Of a stretch of DNA of 60,562 nt, positions 33,909 to 43,181 are shown piece after piece. This stretch comes from Anaerocolumna jejuensis DSM 15929 (GTDB lineage Bacteria > Bacillota > Clostridia > Lachnospirales > Lachnospiraceae): positions 1 to 60,562 of the forward strand of contig NZ_FRAC01000036.1 of NCBI RefSeq assembly GCF_900142215.1. Direction: 5' to 3'. Under the pieces are notes generated by a model. The model ran no database searches. It was given only the letters and a program-made list of their open reading frames with translations, and was not told the DNA's origin. A program made the translations under genes and the position numbers. Each line of letters begins with the position of its first letter. The first letter of the stretch is position 1.

Positions 33909-34574
33909 ACAAATGGGATCGACCTGGATTTTTATCAACGGGATGCCGAATCAAAAGCAACGTTTCGAGAGAAGTATCATTTTTCGAAGGACGATAAGAT
34001 TATTATATCAGCAGGCCACTATATTGAGAGAAAGGGTATTGAAGATTTTGCAGAACTGGCTGCCAGAATGCCTGAATATCAATTTGTTTGGTTTGGCTAT
34101 ACGAACCTGAATCTGGTGCCGGATAAGATAAGAGGCATTGTTGAGACGAAGCTTCCAAATCTCCATTTTCCGGGCTACATCTCATCGGAAGAATTAAGGG
34201 AGGCATACAGCGGAAGCGATTTATTCTTATTTTTAACCCATGAAGAAACGGAGGGCATTGTTTTACTGGAAGCCCTGGCTATGAAAATTCCTCTCCTGAT
34301 ACGGGATATTCCGATATATAGAAGCTGGCTTATGGATAGAAAGCAGGTATATAAAGGAAATGAGTTACCGGAATTTGAAAGTCTAATACGTCAGATAGTG
34401 CAGGGACAAGCCCTTTCTCTGGCAGAAGAAGGTTATACAGTGGCAAAAGAACGGAGTATCAGCAATGTTGGTAATGTTCTGCTGGATATTTATATTAAAT
34501 TGCTGCATGCTGATAATCCAGGTTATGAGGGGATGGTTAATAGAATAAAGCCTGCAAGAATCGCAAGGCAATGA
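33909..34574 (+). pseudogene. GT4 glycosyltransferase lacking its N-terminal domain
   Basis: The frame opens in the middle of a GT-B enzyme at LTNGIDLDFYQRDAESKATF, the linker that starts the C-terminal Rossmann domain. It continues with IIISAGHYIERKGIEDFAEL, HFPGYISSEEL and the donor-binding motif HEETEGIVLLEALAMKIPLL. All features of the GT4 C-terminal half are intact to the stop. The acceptor-binding N-terminal half (about 180 residues) is absent; the TVP38 gene ends only 20 bases earlier. An internal ATG at 34068 could start a 168-residue piece. Family members include glycosyl-diacylglycerol synthases, consistent with lipid neighbours. Confidence 0.7.
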
Positions 34575-34593
34575 AAAAATGAAGGAGATTGTA

Positions 34594-35205
34594 ATGCAAA
34601 GTTGGATTATTGATGTTATGAATCAATTTGGGTATGTGGGAATCATATTTCTTATAGCGGTTGAAAATATATTTCCGCCAATACCTTCTGAAGTTATTCT
34701 TACCTTTGGCGGGTTTATGACAACCTATACGGATTTAAAAGTCTGGGGGGTGATTGCAGCTGCTACGGCAGGCTCTATATTAGGTGCAGTGGTATTGTAT
34801 GAAGTCGGAAGATTTCTTTCACCGGAACGCCTTGGGATACTGCTTGACGGTAAAGTTGGAAAAATCCTGCATTTGAGTAAGAATGACGTTATGAAGACCT
34901 GTGACTGGTTTAATCATAAAGGCAAAGGTACAGTATTGTTCTGCCGTTGTATACCGGTAATAAGAAGTCTGATTTCCATTCCGGCGGGCATGGCGAAAAT
35001 GAAGTTTGGTACTTTTATGTTGTTTACCGCTATCGGATCTGCAATTTGGAATATATTACTGGTCTATCTTGGAGTAATTGCAGGTGCTTCCTGGGAAAAG
35101 ATTGTAACCGGGACAGATATCTATACCAGAGTAACGGTAGTTATCTTGGGTGTAATATTACTGGCTGGGGCTTTTGTGTTTTTCAAAAGGAAGTTAAAGA
35201 AATAA
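34594..35205 (+). CDS. DedA-family membrane protein
   Basis: A 203-residue protein with the DedA (SNARE-associated, PF09335) pattern: YVGIIFLIAVENIFPPIPSEVIL, then FCRCIPVIRSLISIPAGMAKM, the conserved arginine-rich half-helix and proline/glycine turn, and a C-terminal membrane helix. DedA proteins are needed for membrane potential and lipid carrier recycling; undecaprenyl-phosphate flipping is established for some. I start at 34594, six bases after AAGGAG; the ATG at 34579 overlaps that site. It is the intact last gene of the lipid locus, followed by a terminator. Confidence 0.85.
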   Translation: MQSWIIDVMNQFGYVGIIFLIAVENIFPPIPSEVILTFGGFMTTYTDLKVWGVIAAATAGSILGAVVLYEVGRFLSPERLGILLDGKVGKILHLSKNDVMKTCDWFNHKGKGTVLFCRCIPVIRSLISIPAGMAKMKFGTFMLFTAIGSAIWNILLVYLGVIAGASWEKIVTGTDIYTRVTVVILGVILLAGAFVFFKRKLKK

Positions 35206-35240
35206 TAGATAACAAAACTATGATATTCGATTAATCCAGG

Positions 35241-35269
35241 GAAGCTGAAGATACAGCTTCTCTTTTTTT
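35241..35269 (+). terminator. Terminator of the dedA gene
   Basis: GAAGCTG-AAGATA-CAGCTTC followed by TCTTTTTTT. Confidence 0.85.
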
Positions 35270-35413
35270 ATCGGTCTGTTTAAGAATCGTTAAGGATTTA
35301 TTTAGAATCCCAATATAAGAAATTTATATCTTTATCATATCATTAGCTTATGCTGATAGGGAAGAAATTCTTATGGAGCAAAAATGCCCAATAATCTAAG
35401 GAGGTAATCATAT

Positions 35414-36619
35414 ATGAGTTCGGCTGAACAGAATAAAGCACAAATTATACTTAGCAAAGTACCAGAGGTCACTGTTTTTTTCTGGATAATCAAGATTCTA
35501 TGTACAACGGTAGGGGAAACATTTTCTGATTTTATTAATGTTACTCTGGGGGTAGGGCTGGTACCAACTACTATCATTATGGGAATAGCATTTCTTATTG
35601 TTGGATATCTTCAGTTCCGGGCGGTAAAATACATACCCGGCTTATACTGGCTTACGGTTGTGCTGATCAGTGTGTTCGGAACCTTGGTTACGGATAACCT
35701 GACTGATGGGATGGGAATACCTCTTGAGGTAAGTACCATAGTATTCAGTATCTTGCTGCTGCTTACATTTCTTTTGTGGTACCTCAGTGAAAAGACCCTT
35801 TCAATACATTCCGTTTTTACAAGAAAACGAGAAGCCTTTTACTGGTCTACCATACTCTTTACCTTTGCACTTGGCACGGCAGTAGGGGATTTATACTCCG
35901 AGCAGCTGGGATTAGGTTATCTTCCGACCGGATTAATTGTTGCAGGTATAATCATAAGTGTGTTTCTGGCCTGGAAATTTTTAAAACTGGATGCCGTACT
36001 GGCATTTTGGGTCGCTTATGTTTTTACACGCCCTCTGGGAGCTTCGCTGGGAGATTATTTATCTCAGCCCATAAAATATGGCGGTCTGGGGTTAGGAGCA
36101 ACCATAACCAGTGTGATATTCCTTCTGGCTATTTTGGGAATCATTGTTTATCTGGGGCTTACGAAGTATGATACGGTTAAGAAAAATGCTGCCCCTGTCA
36201 ATAACCTAAATAATAAAAAGCAGAATGTATTCATTCAGACAATTGCGGTACTATTTCTATTTCTGGCTGCAGGCACCGGCAGCTATGCTATATGCAGCAA
36301 TAATATTGCACAGCAGGCAGATTCCTCCCAAACCTCGTTAACAGGTCAGCTGTCGGACTTTGTTACCATTGAAAATGATATGTTAAATGCAGTAAATGCA
36401 AAGGATTTTGCTGCTGCCAAGACAAAAGCTGACGACCTGGAGCACAATTGGGATGTTGCCGCAGCCCGGTTAAAAAGCATCGATAAAACCGCCTGGACTG
36501 ACATTGACGGAACGATAGACAGCGTACTGGCTGATGTACGTTCCGGTAATCAGGATGTTAATAAATGTGTATCCGCAATTAATGCTTCACTCAGTACATT
36601 AAACAGTACTAATAAATAG
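35414..36619 (+). CDS. DUF347-repeat membrane protein (COG4705 type)
   Basis: A 401-residue membrane protein built from four copies of the DUF347 repeat, each with a G-x-x-x-(S/T/G)-D segment followed by a conserved L/M-G-x-G/P turn: TVGETFSDFINVTLGVGL, FGTLVTDNLTDGMGIP, LGTAVGDLYSEQLGLGYL and LGASLGDYLSQPIKYGGLG. Eight to nine membrane helices are visible. After a last helix near residue 280 comes a 110-residue hydrophilic helical tail, probably outside the cell, rich in A, D, K and S with regular heptads. The family is uncharacterised; transport has been suggested. Strong ribosome site AAGGAGGTAATC. Monocistronic. Confidence 0.8.
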   Translation: MSSAEQNKAQIILSKVPEVTVFFWIIKILCTTVGETFSDFINVTLGVGLVPTTIIMGIAFLIVGYLQFRAVKYIPGLYWLTVVLISVFGTLVTDNLTDGMGIPLEVSTIVFSILLLLTFLLWYLSEKTLSIHSVFTRKREAFYWSTILFTFALGTAVGDLYSEQLGLGYLPTGLIVAGIIISVFLAWKFLKLDAVLAFWVAYVFTRPLGASLGDYLSQPIKYGGLGLGATITSVIFLLAILGIIVYLGLTKYDTVKKNAAPVNNLNNKKQNVFIQTIAVLFLFLAAGTGSYAICSNNIAQQADSSQTSLTGQLSDFVTIENDMLNAVNAKDFAAAKTKADDLEHNWDVAAARLKSIDKTAWTDIDGTIDSVLADVRSGNQDVNKCVSAINASLSTLNSTNK

Positions 36620-36637
36620 TGAAAGGATATATCTGAC

Positions 36638-36674
36638 AACAGGCTGGCTCCCTTATTTTTGGAGCCAGCCTGTT
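36638..36674. terminator. Bidirectional terminator
   Basis: AACAGGCTGGCTCC pairs perfectly with GGAGCCAGCCTGTT across 9 bases, between the converging DUF347 and oleate hydratase genes. Confidence 0.8.
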
Positions 36675-36726
36675 CACGATAGTGGATACAAGTTCCCGTT
36701 ATTTTTATGTTCTGCTGTTTGTATAG

Positions 36727-38502
36727 TTAAATCAACTGGTACTCTTTGAGCAGCTTTTCAATATCGGTGCCTGCAATCTTCTGGAATGCTTCTCCGAGCA
36801 TGGCCTTTGCTTTCGGGTCTAAATCCAAATCTGTAATCTTTTTGCCATCACCCAGCTTTGCGGTGGCATTGAGCAAATCTCTTACATCGTAGGTGCTTCC
36901 CCAGACTTCAGGCACACCGCGGTCAATATTCAAGAGAGTATAGACACTCTCCATGGCGGTACGGACAGAATACTCAATGGTAAAGATTGTATCACGCTTT
37001 GTTTCTGCGAATTGGCCAAGGAAAGCAAAGTTTGCACTGCCCGCCGGAATGACGGCTGGGCGGTCGCCTGCTTCACGGGGCATAAAGAACGCGGTAATAT
37101 AAGGCATCATGCAAGGCACGGTGTTGGCGCTGTTCTCTGCCATATTCTCAATTTCATTTTCAGGAACTCCGATATGGTACAGCCATTCCATGCAGATTTC
37201 CTTGCCGGTGCAATCACGCATGGGCTTTTTGACATAATTGCCGGGCTTGTCGGTAAATAGAGCATAAATCCAGCCAACCAGCTGGTCCTTGGGCTGATTG
37301 CGGAAATGAGGCTGGCGGTTAAAAGTCCAGCTTAGCAGCCAATTTGAATCCTTTGCAGTGACGATACCGCCGGTAACTACCTTGCCGCTGAAGGGATCAC
37401 GCTTACAGATTTTCTGGATATAAGGAGGAATACGGTCGTCCAGAGTTGTCACCGTAGCTGACATCCAGTTGCTTTGCTCCGCATCATAGCAGAATTTATC
37501 CGGGTGGCCGAAGGAAGGATCCTGCACCGCAATTTTGCGCCACATATCCCAGCCGCCGCCTTTCTTGATTTCATAGTTGAACGCTGCGGGGGTGTTTTGA
37601 TTGCCGATAGTGGAATTCTCAACACAGCCGCCGTTGGTGATAAACACCAGATCGTCTTCGGTCAGATCGATATGCTCCATTTGATTATTCCGTATAATAT
37701 CAATACGTGTTGCTGCTTTCTTTGCTGTTTTCGTATCAAAAAGGATATTCTCCACCTTGGTGCCGTAATGGAACTGTACATTGTGAGCTTCCAGATATTT
37801 GACTAAGGGCAGGATCATAGATTCATACTGGTTGAGCTTTGTAAAACGAACCGCTGTGAAATCAGGCATACCGCCAATATGATGGATGAACCGTTTGATA
37901 TACAGCTTCATTTCCAACGCACTGTGCCAATTTTCAAAAGCAAACATGGTGCGCCAGTACAGCCAGAAATTTGAATTCAGAACCTCTTCGCTGAATACTT
38001 CGGAAATGCGCCTGTTGTACAGAGCCTCATCCGGTGTGAAGAACAGCTTCATAAGCTCCTGTGTACCCTTGTTTGACAAAGTAAACTTACCGTCCGTGTG
38101 GGCATCTTCACCGCGGTTCACGGTTGCACGTGTGAGAGAGCTGTTGGGGTCATGCTTGTTGAGCCAATAGAACTCATCCAGTACACTGGCACCTTCGGTC
38201 TCCAGTGAAGGAATGGAATGGAATAAGTCCCATAAGCACTCATAGCGATTGTCCACCTCACGTCCGCCGCGGATTACAAATCCGGTATTGTCATATTCGT
38301 ATCCGTCACAAGCACCGCCCGCAAGAGAATCCTTTTCTAAAATGTGGATTCTTTTACCTTCCATCTGTCCGTCACGGACAAGAAAGGCTGCAGCTGCAAG
38401 TGAAGCAAGACCTGAACCGATTAAATAAGCGGATTTACGCTCAACATCTTTGGGCTTTTCCGGACGGGCAAGTGACTCATAATTTCCTTTGGAATAATAC
38501 AT
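36727..38502 (-). CDS. ohyA: Oleate hydratase (MCRA family)
   Basis: A 591-residue FAD enzyme of the myosin-cross-reactive-antigen family. The FAD fold is seen in AYLIGSGLASLAAAAFLV (about 26-43) and ILEKDSLAGGACDG. GGREVDNRYECLWDLF contains the catalytic glutamate, and the MPDFTAVRFTKLNQYESM region the proposed tyrosine. It adds water to the cis-9 double bond of oleic or palmitoleic acid, giving 10-hydroxy acids, which detoxifies host or plant fatty acids. I start at 38502, eight bases after ATGGAGG. It follows a TetR gene on the same strand with a dyad operator between, so fatty acids probably relieve repression. Confidence 0.9.
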   Translation of the reverse strand: MYYSKGNYESLARPEKPKDVERKSAYLIGSGLASLAAAAFLVRDGQMEGKRIHILEKDSLAGGACDGYEYDNTGFVIRGGREVDNRYECLWDLFHSIPSLETEGASVLDEFYWLNKHDPNSSLTRATVNRGEDAHTDGKFTLSNKGTQELMKLFFTPDEALYNRRISEVFSEEVLNSNFWLYWRTMFAFENWHSALEMKLYIKRFIHHIGGMPDFTAVRFTKLNQYESMILPLVKYLEAHNVQFHYGTKVENILFDTKTAKKAATRIDIIRNNQMEHIDLTEDDLVFITNGGCVENSTIGNQNTPAAFNYEIKKGGGWDMWRKIAVQDPSFGHPDKFCYDAEQSNWMSATVTTLDDRIPPYIQKICKRDPFSGKVVTGGIVTAKDSNWLLSWTFNRQPHFRNQPKDQLVGWIYALFTDKPGNYVKKPMRDCTGKEICMEWLYHIGVPENEIENMAENSANTVPCMMPYITAFFMPREAGDRPAVIPAGSANFAFLGQFAETKRDTIFTIEYSVRTAMESVYTLLNIDRGVPEVWGSTYDVRDLLNATAKLGDGKKITDLDLDPKAKAMLGEAFQKIAGTDIEKLLKEYQLI

Positions 38503-38549
38503 AGTAAATACCTCCATTTTTGTTTGATTAATTAACACTTTTCATTATA

Positions 38550-38578
38550 TTGATTGTTGAAATTACTACAATAATCAA
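38550..38578 (-). promoter_or_regulatory. Dyad operator upstream of ohyA
   Basis: TTGATTGTTG (38550-38559) and CAATAATCAA (38569-38578) form a 10-base dyad with one mismatch and a 9-base centre, 48 bases before the ohyA start and after the tetR stop. A likely TetR site. Confidence 0.5.
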
Positions 38579-38637
38579 TAAAATGACTTTGATAAGAATT
38601 AAATCATGTTGGTAATACTGTGTATTTTTTTATCATT

Positions 38638-39213
38638 TTAAGGAATTTGATTAGATTTGTTAATTTGATACTTGTTCAAGGCTCTTGATACTTCTCCTTG
38701 AATTAATGTGCTGACTTGATCAATAATTAATTGCGGGTCATCCTGCATATCCTTTTTGATCCAATCCAAAAGCAGGCCGACAAAGGCAAAATTATAAAAG
38801 TTCGCTATGAATTTTTTAGCTGCTTCCGAAACATTCATGCCGGTTGCTTTTTCCTCAACAACCCCGATCAGCAAATCATAAGTGATTGCATAAAAGTAGT
38901 CTTCAATTTTTTCCCTGCTGATAGAATGATAAACATTTGAAATAAATGGTTTGTTATCAAGAACCATTTGAAATGTTTGTAAAAAACCCTGCTGCCAGGT
39001 CTCATAGGTTTTTTTACCGTTAATTGCCCTTGCCGTTTCTTCCGTGCAGATCCATTCAATTAAATCATAAATATCCTTGAAATGATAATAAAAGGTCATG
39101 CGGTTAATTCCACAATCCTTTGTAATGTCCGAGATGGTGATTTTGCTAAGTGGCTTTTGCAGTAAAAGGTTTTTGAGCGAATCCTCCAAAGCCTTCTTTG
39201 TTATATATGACAT
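38638..39213 (-). CDS. TetR-family regulator (DhaS-like)
   Basis: A 191-residue TetR protein with helix-turn-helix ITKKALEDSLKNLLLQKPLSKITISDI, then GINRMTFYYHFKDIYDLI (about 4-50), and a C-terminal helical bundle typical of the DhaS/TetR_C_8 group (NFAFVGLLLDWIKKDM). I start at 39213 behind AGGAGG; upstream in-frame starts have no ribosome site. It lies 135 bases upstream of ohyA on the same strand and is its probable controller. Its own promoter region shares a 16-base sequence with that of the divergent gene at 39587. Confidence 0.85.
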   Translation of the reverse strand: MSYITKKALEDSLKNLLLQKPLSKITISDITKDCGINRMTFYYHFKDIYDLIEWICTEETARAINGKKTYETWQQGFLQTFQMVLDNKPFISNVYHSISREKIEDYFYAITYDLLIGVVEEKATGMNVSEAAKKFIANFYNFAFVGLLLDWIKKDMQDDPQLIIDQVSTLIQGEVSRALNKYQINKSNQIP

Positions 39214-39586
39214 TAAAAAAACCTCCTTAGTTGTGAGCTGATTTTTCATAATATAAATAATGATTAATTCAATTTTTTTATAGTTATCATACCATACATT
39301 GCAGTAATCTGCCACCAGCTTTACGCAAGCATGGGCTGGCCTGTTTTGGGATTGTGAAGTTATACTTTTGTGTATAAAAATAAGGCTGCAGATTTAGTGG
39401 AAACACAATAACTACTTAAAGAAGAAGGTGTAAATACGGCAGGCATGGCTGCTTAGTATGGGAGATAGAATTAAATTATTAGCCGGAATATTATGGAAAT
39501 AAACTGCTTTAAAATTTATGTCAGACTATAACATATAAGTGTGATAAAATGTATGGTATGATATAGAAAAACGGGAGGTTAGATTA
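39214..39586. other. Divergent intergenic region
   Basis: Apart from the paired 16-base element I see no coding remnant or hairpin with a T-run. Confidence 0.4.
39285..39563. repeat. 16-base inverted element in two divergent promoters
   Basis: TATCATACCATACATT (39285-39300) has its exact reverse complement at 39548-39563. Read outward from the gap, each copy gives AATGTATGGTATGATA, 24-71 bases before the tetR and the 39587 gene starts, and contains a TATGATA that could be a -10 box. Confidence 0.7.
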
Positions 39587-40090
39587 ATGAGAGAATTTGC
39601 CGAAGCTTTAATATGTAAATCAAAAAGTAATAGCATACCGGATGCTTATAACTTCTTTGGACCATTGATAGGCGAATGGGATTTTGAATGGATTGACAAC
39701 CACGGAACAGAGAAAGAAAGGCATATTAAGGGTGAATGGATTTTTTCATGGGTATTGGAAGGAACGGCCATTCAGGATGTCTTTATTTGTCCTTCCCGAG
39801 AGGAACGGATAAAAAGTAATCAACCCGATGCAGAATACGGTACGACAATTAGAATATATAACCCCAAGAACCAGGCATGGGATATTTTTTATGGATGTGC
39901 AGGTGAGGCAACCCGCCTTGAAGCAAGAGAAGTTGGAGAAACTATTGTTTTAACTGAAATTAACTCACAGGAAATGAAATGGGTATTTTCGGAGATTACT
40001 GAAAACTCTTTTCATTGGCGAAACATAAGAACACAGGATGGAACTACATGGAAAGTGCAAGGAGAGTTATTTGCCTCAAGAAGAAATTGA
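39587..40090 (+). CDS. Lipocalin-like / DUF1579-type protein
   Basis: A 167-residue protein with the small beta-barrel pattern of the DUF1579/lipocalin-like group: FFGPLIGEWDFEWIDNHGTE, then GEWIFSWVLEGTAIQDVFIC, an YGTTIRIYNPKNQAWDIFY strand pair, and a closing FHWRNIRTQDGTTWKVQGE. No signal peptide. Such proteins bind small hydrophobic or heme-like ligands, without an established enzyme role. Ribosome site GGGAGG. Its promoter shares an element with the divergent TetR gene, so it may belong to the same regulon as the oleate hydratase. Confidence 0.65.
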   Translation: MREFAEALICKSKSNSIPDAYNFFGPLIGEWDFEWIDNHGTEKERHIKGEWIFSWVLEGTAIQDVFICPSREERIKSNQPDAEYGTTIRIYNPKNQAWDIFYGCAGEATRLEAREVGETIVLTEINSQEMKWVFSEITENSFHWRNIRTQDGTTWKVQGELFASRRN

Positions 40091-40107
40091 GTTGGAAGGA
40101 GAAATAA

Positions 40108-40959
40108 TTGAAAAAATACTTTGAAGAAAAATCATTACCGGTTGATGTAAAAAAACACTATAAAGGAAACAAAAAGCTTCTTTCAAATGTACTTGATTAT
40201 TTAAGGGATAAATATGATTTTGAACGGATAGAAGATATAAATTTTGCATTGTTTTACAGTTATATTGAAATAGAATGTGCGACCACAATCTATGTAGATG
40301 ATGCCGGAGCAGCATTCCAAAAGGTTAGATGTAAAATAGATAAATTGCCAAAAACACAAAGTATTTTGTCATTTATAAAAGAATTAGAAAAGCTGGAGAG
40401 GCTTGAATTACGTAGACGTAAAAGATTAGAAAAATTAATGAATTTGGATTTTGATTCGCTGGAACTAAAAGAAAAAAAGGATGTTGCATATGAATTGTCA
40501 GATTCTAAGGACCTGACTAACAAAGGTGTTGCAGCGCGCTATTTTCTGAAAATATATAATGAAACGAAAGATATTCATTATTTTTGTAATTATGCATCAA
40601 CATTATATAAATCAGGGAATAAAGAGAGGGCAATGGAAGAATATGATGAAATCATACAATTGTTTAAAACAGAGAAATATCCGGATAAGGGTTGGGTGAT
40701 GGGCTGTATATATGCGGATAGAATGGATTACTACAAAAATGATAAAAAGAAATTCCGCGAGATATGGGATACTGCAAAAGCTGACCCTTATGTGAGAGAA
40801 GTACCTTTCGCTTTCCCTGGATATTTAGGCTATGTGATTGAGTTTACAGAAATAAGCTTTAATTACGGATATTTTGATATATGTGATGAGCTGCTGGATG
40901 AAATAAAAAACGAAAAATTACCAGTTCCGCAAAATATAAAAGAGCATTATGGGTTGTAA
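40108..40959 (+). CDS. Unknown helical-repeat protein
   Basis: A 283-residue soluble protein with a TTG start after GGAGAAATAA. The middle is a charged coiled segment (KELEKLERLELRRRKRLEKL, about 90-109). From residue about 135 on there are TPR-like helical pairs (AARYFLKIYNETKDIHYFCNYASTLYKSGNKERAMEEYDEIIQLF). No catalytic motif. It lies 17 bases after the lipocalin-like gene and 65 before a SUKH-like gene, so a second small immunity-type group is possible; the function is unknown. Confidence 0.65.
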   Translation: MKKYFEEKSLPVDVKKHYKGNKKLLSNVLDYLRDKYDFERIEDINFALFYSYIEIECATTIYVDDAGAAFQKVRCKIDKLPKTQSILSFIKELEKLERLELRRRKRLEKLMNLDFDSLELKEKKDVAYELSDSKDLTNKGVAARYFLKIYNETKDIHYFCNYASTLYKSGNKERAMEEYDEIIQLFKTEKYPDKGWVMGCIYADRMDYYKNDKKKFREIWDTAKADPYVREVPFAFPGYLGYVIEFTEISFNYGYFDICDELLDEIKNEKLPVPQNIKEHYGL

Positions 40960-41024
40960 CAGAATTACACTAAATTTCATTAACGAAGTTCCAGAATAAA
41001 ACTATAAAGGAGATGGCTAATCCT

Positions 41025-41729
41025 ATGGTACAAAAACTGGATTATTTAAGAATATATAATCAGGATATTCGATTGGTTTCCAGCAGTGAAGTCAGCAATA
41101 TCGAAGCAGGCTTAATACCGGACATTTGGTTTGAATTATTCAAAGAGGAGAATATAAACGACAGAAAAGAAGCACTTTTAAATCTATGGAAGAAATATGT
41201 AGGTTATGAACTACGGAATACAATAGCCTATTTATCTGAATATCTTGAGGATATTGAAATTATAGAATGTGATAAGGTCTACTCTATTTTATATACAGTA
41301 AAAAATCCTGACGGCGATGTCTTATATTATGAAGGCCGAAATCCACAAGATGAATTTGAGAATAGTGAATTAGAGAAACACTGGGATAAGGTTCCGGTTT
41401 CACTTAAAAACTTCTACAAAAATGTTCACAATGGTTTTTATTATTATGCCAGTGAAGCAATGGGATTAGTACCTATCGCATCAGTTACATACCTGGGGGA
41501 TGATGATCTGGAATGGAGTATTATTGATGAATTAAAGGAACCCTTACAAATTGAGCTGAACACATCTTTTGGCTTCTTTAGCAATGGAATGGGCTCATAT
41601 GTAGTTATTGATACTGCCAACTGTGAAAATAATAATGCTACATTTTGGTCCGCCAAAGTTCAACCGAAATATAACATTAATTTTTGGAGCTATGTTGACG
41701 AATGGATTGTTATTGGATTTCAGGCATAA
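41025..41729 (+). CDS. SUKH-like (SMI1/KNR4) protein
   Basis: A 234-residue protein. The C-terminal part has the SUKH pattern: WDKVPVSLKNFYKNVHNGFY, the MGLVPIASVTYLGDDDLEW strand, and FGFFSNGMGSYVVIDTANCE near the end. The first 110 residues form a helical extension. SUKH proteins act as immunity proteins against toxins delivered by neighbours. I prefer ATG 41025 because ATG 41013 directly touches AAAGGAG. No toxin gene stands beside it. Confidence 0.6.
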   Translation: MVQKLDYLRIYNQDIRLVSSSEVSNIEAGLIPDIWFELFKEENINDRKEALLNLWKKYVGYELRNTIAYLSEYLEDIEIIECDKVYSILYTVKNPDGDVLYYEGRNPQDEFENSELEKHWDKVPVSLKNFYKNVHNGFYYYASEAMGLVPIASVTYLGDDDLEWSIIDELKEPLQIELNTSFGFFSNGMGSYVVIDTANCENNNATFWSAKVQPKYNINFWSYVDEWIVIGFQA

Positions 41730-41824
41730 CTAATGATAAAGCTAAAAGCAGCGGAGTTAAAAGAGAAACTTATTAGTGAATAACCCGGAAGAATGGATGC
41801 CTAATAAAAGGAGCTAAGATTGAC

Positions 41825-43078
41825 ATGAAGATTGTTATTTGTACAATGGGTTCCAGAGGTGATGTGGAACCATACCTTTCATTGGGTACAGAGTTAATGA
41901 ATTTAGGACATGAGGTGTATATTTCAGCACCTGCCATATATAGAGAGCTGGTTGGAGAAACAGAATTGAGATATGTGGAAATGAATTCGGTTAATCCCCA
42001 GGATATGATGCAGATTCCAGATATTCAAGAAGCATTTAAATCGGGTAAAATGGTAAAATCGTTAGTATTGTTATTGAAAAAGTCGAAGTCGATAATAAAG
42101 GATTTTCTTAAGGAAATGTATAAAAATACACAGGGAATGGATGCGGTCATTACAACAATGATTCTTTATGGGGCATATGATGGAGCAGAAAAGCAAAAAG
42201 TGCCTTGCCTATATACACTGCTTAATCCGGCTATTCCAACTAGAGAATTTCCGACTGTCTTAGCTCCTCATATTCCGAGGTTTTTATATAAAATGTCACA
42301 TAAGTGCCTTGATAAAGCATTTTGGTTTTGTTTTAAGAAACAGTGCAATTGGCTTCGCAAAAATGAATGGAACCTGCCGAAATTAAAGTCCTGCCCTATA
42401 GACCTGCTTAAAAATAAAAAAGTTCCAATTTTATTGGGCTATAGCAAAGAAGTTGTACCGGTTCCTGCTGATTGGAACGAAAATGTAATAGTTACGGGAT
42501 ATTGGCAGAGGAAATCGAAAAAAGACTATTTGCCTAATGAAGAAGTATTAAGATTTTTAGAAGCTTCAGATAAGCCGCCTGTGTATATTGGATTTGGAAG
42601 CATGCCTATAGGTGATCCAGAGAAAGTGGTTGCCATGCTTAATAAGGCATTAGTGCGAAGTAATGAGAGAGCAATTGTGTATTTGTCCTATAATAAGAAT
42701 GGCCAATATGTAAATAATGACAGGGTGTTCTATACGAATTCTATATCACATGATTGGTTATTTCCTCGTGTTAGGGCAACTGTAATTCATGGTGGAGCGG
42801 GTACTTGTGCAGCCAGCCTGAAAGCTGGAAAGCCAACGATTGTAATTCCTTTTATGGGAGACCAGACTTTTTGGGGAGAACGGATTTATAAAATCGGAGC
42901 TGGACCCAAGCCGGTATTATTCAAAGATCTGACTGCCGAAAAACTCTCTGGATTAATTAAGGAGGCTGTTACAAACAAATCAATAGTAGAAAACGCTATT
43001 CGAATAGGAGAAGAGCTGCGGTCTGAAAATGGCAGTAAGGATGCTGCTGAAATAATTCATTCTTTCTTACATCGGTAA
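41825..43078 (+). CDS. GT1-family glycosyltransferase (UGT/sterol or macrolide type)
   Basis: A 417-residue GT-B enzyme. The N-terminal MKIVICTMGSRGDVEPYLSL is the opening of GT28/GT1 sterol-glucosyltransferase-like proteins. The C-terminal half has PPVYIGFGSMPIGDPEKVV, the SISHDWLFPRVRATVIHGGAGTC donor-sugar motif and PTIVIPFMGDQTFWGERI. It would move a sugar from UDP-glucose or a dTDP sugar to a hydrophobic acceptor; in Firmicutes such enzymes inactivate macrolides or decorate lipids. Good ribosome site. It stands directly before the MarR-MFS block, which would fit a drug-resistance role, but the two have separate promoters. Confidence 0.85.
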   Translation: MKIVICTMGSRGDVEPYLSLGTELMNLGHEVYISAPAIYRELVGETELRYVEMNSVNPQDMMQIPDIQEAFKSGKMVKSLVLLLKKSKSIIKDFLKEMYKNTQGMDAVITTMILYGAYDGAEKQKVPCLYTLLNPAIPTREFPTVLAPHIPRFLYKMSHKCLDKAFWFCFKKQCNWLRKNEWNLPKLKSCPIDLLKNKKVPILLGYSKEVVPVPADWNENVIVTGYWQRKSKKDYLPNEEVLRFLEASDKPPVYIGFGSMPIGDPEKVVAMLNKALVRSNERAIVYLSYNKNGQYVNNDRVFYTNSISHDWLFPRVRATVIHGGAGTCAASLKAGKPTIVIPFMGDQTFWGERIYKIGAGPKPVLFKDLTAEKLSGLIKEAVTNKSIVENAIRIGEELRSENGSKDAAEIIHSFLHR

Positions 43079-43181
43079 AATTGCTCTTTATTCCTTTGAG
43101 CTGTCAGGCAAGAGCAGTAATCTAAACCATGTGGTAAAGATTACCTTTCCATTCGTGCAGTTACATCCGAAAACAATAATG

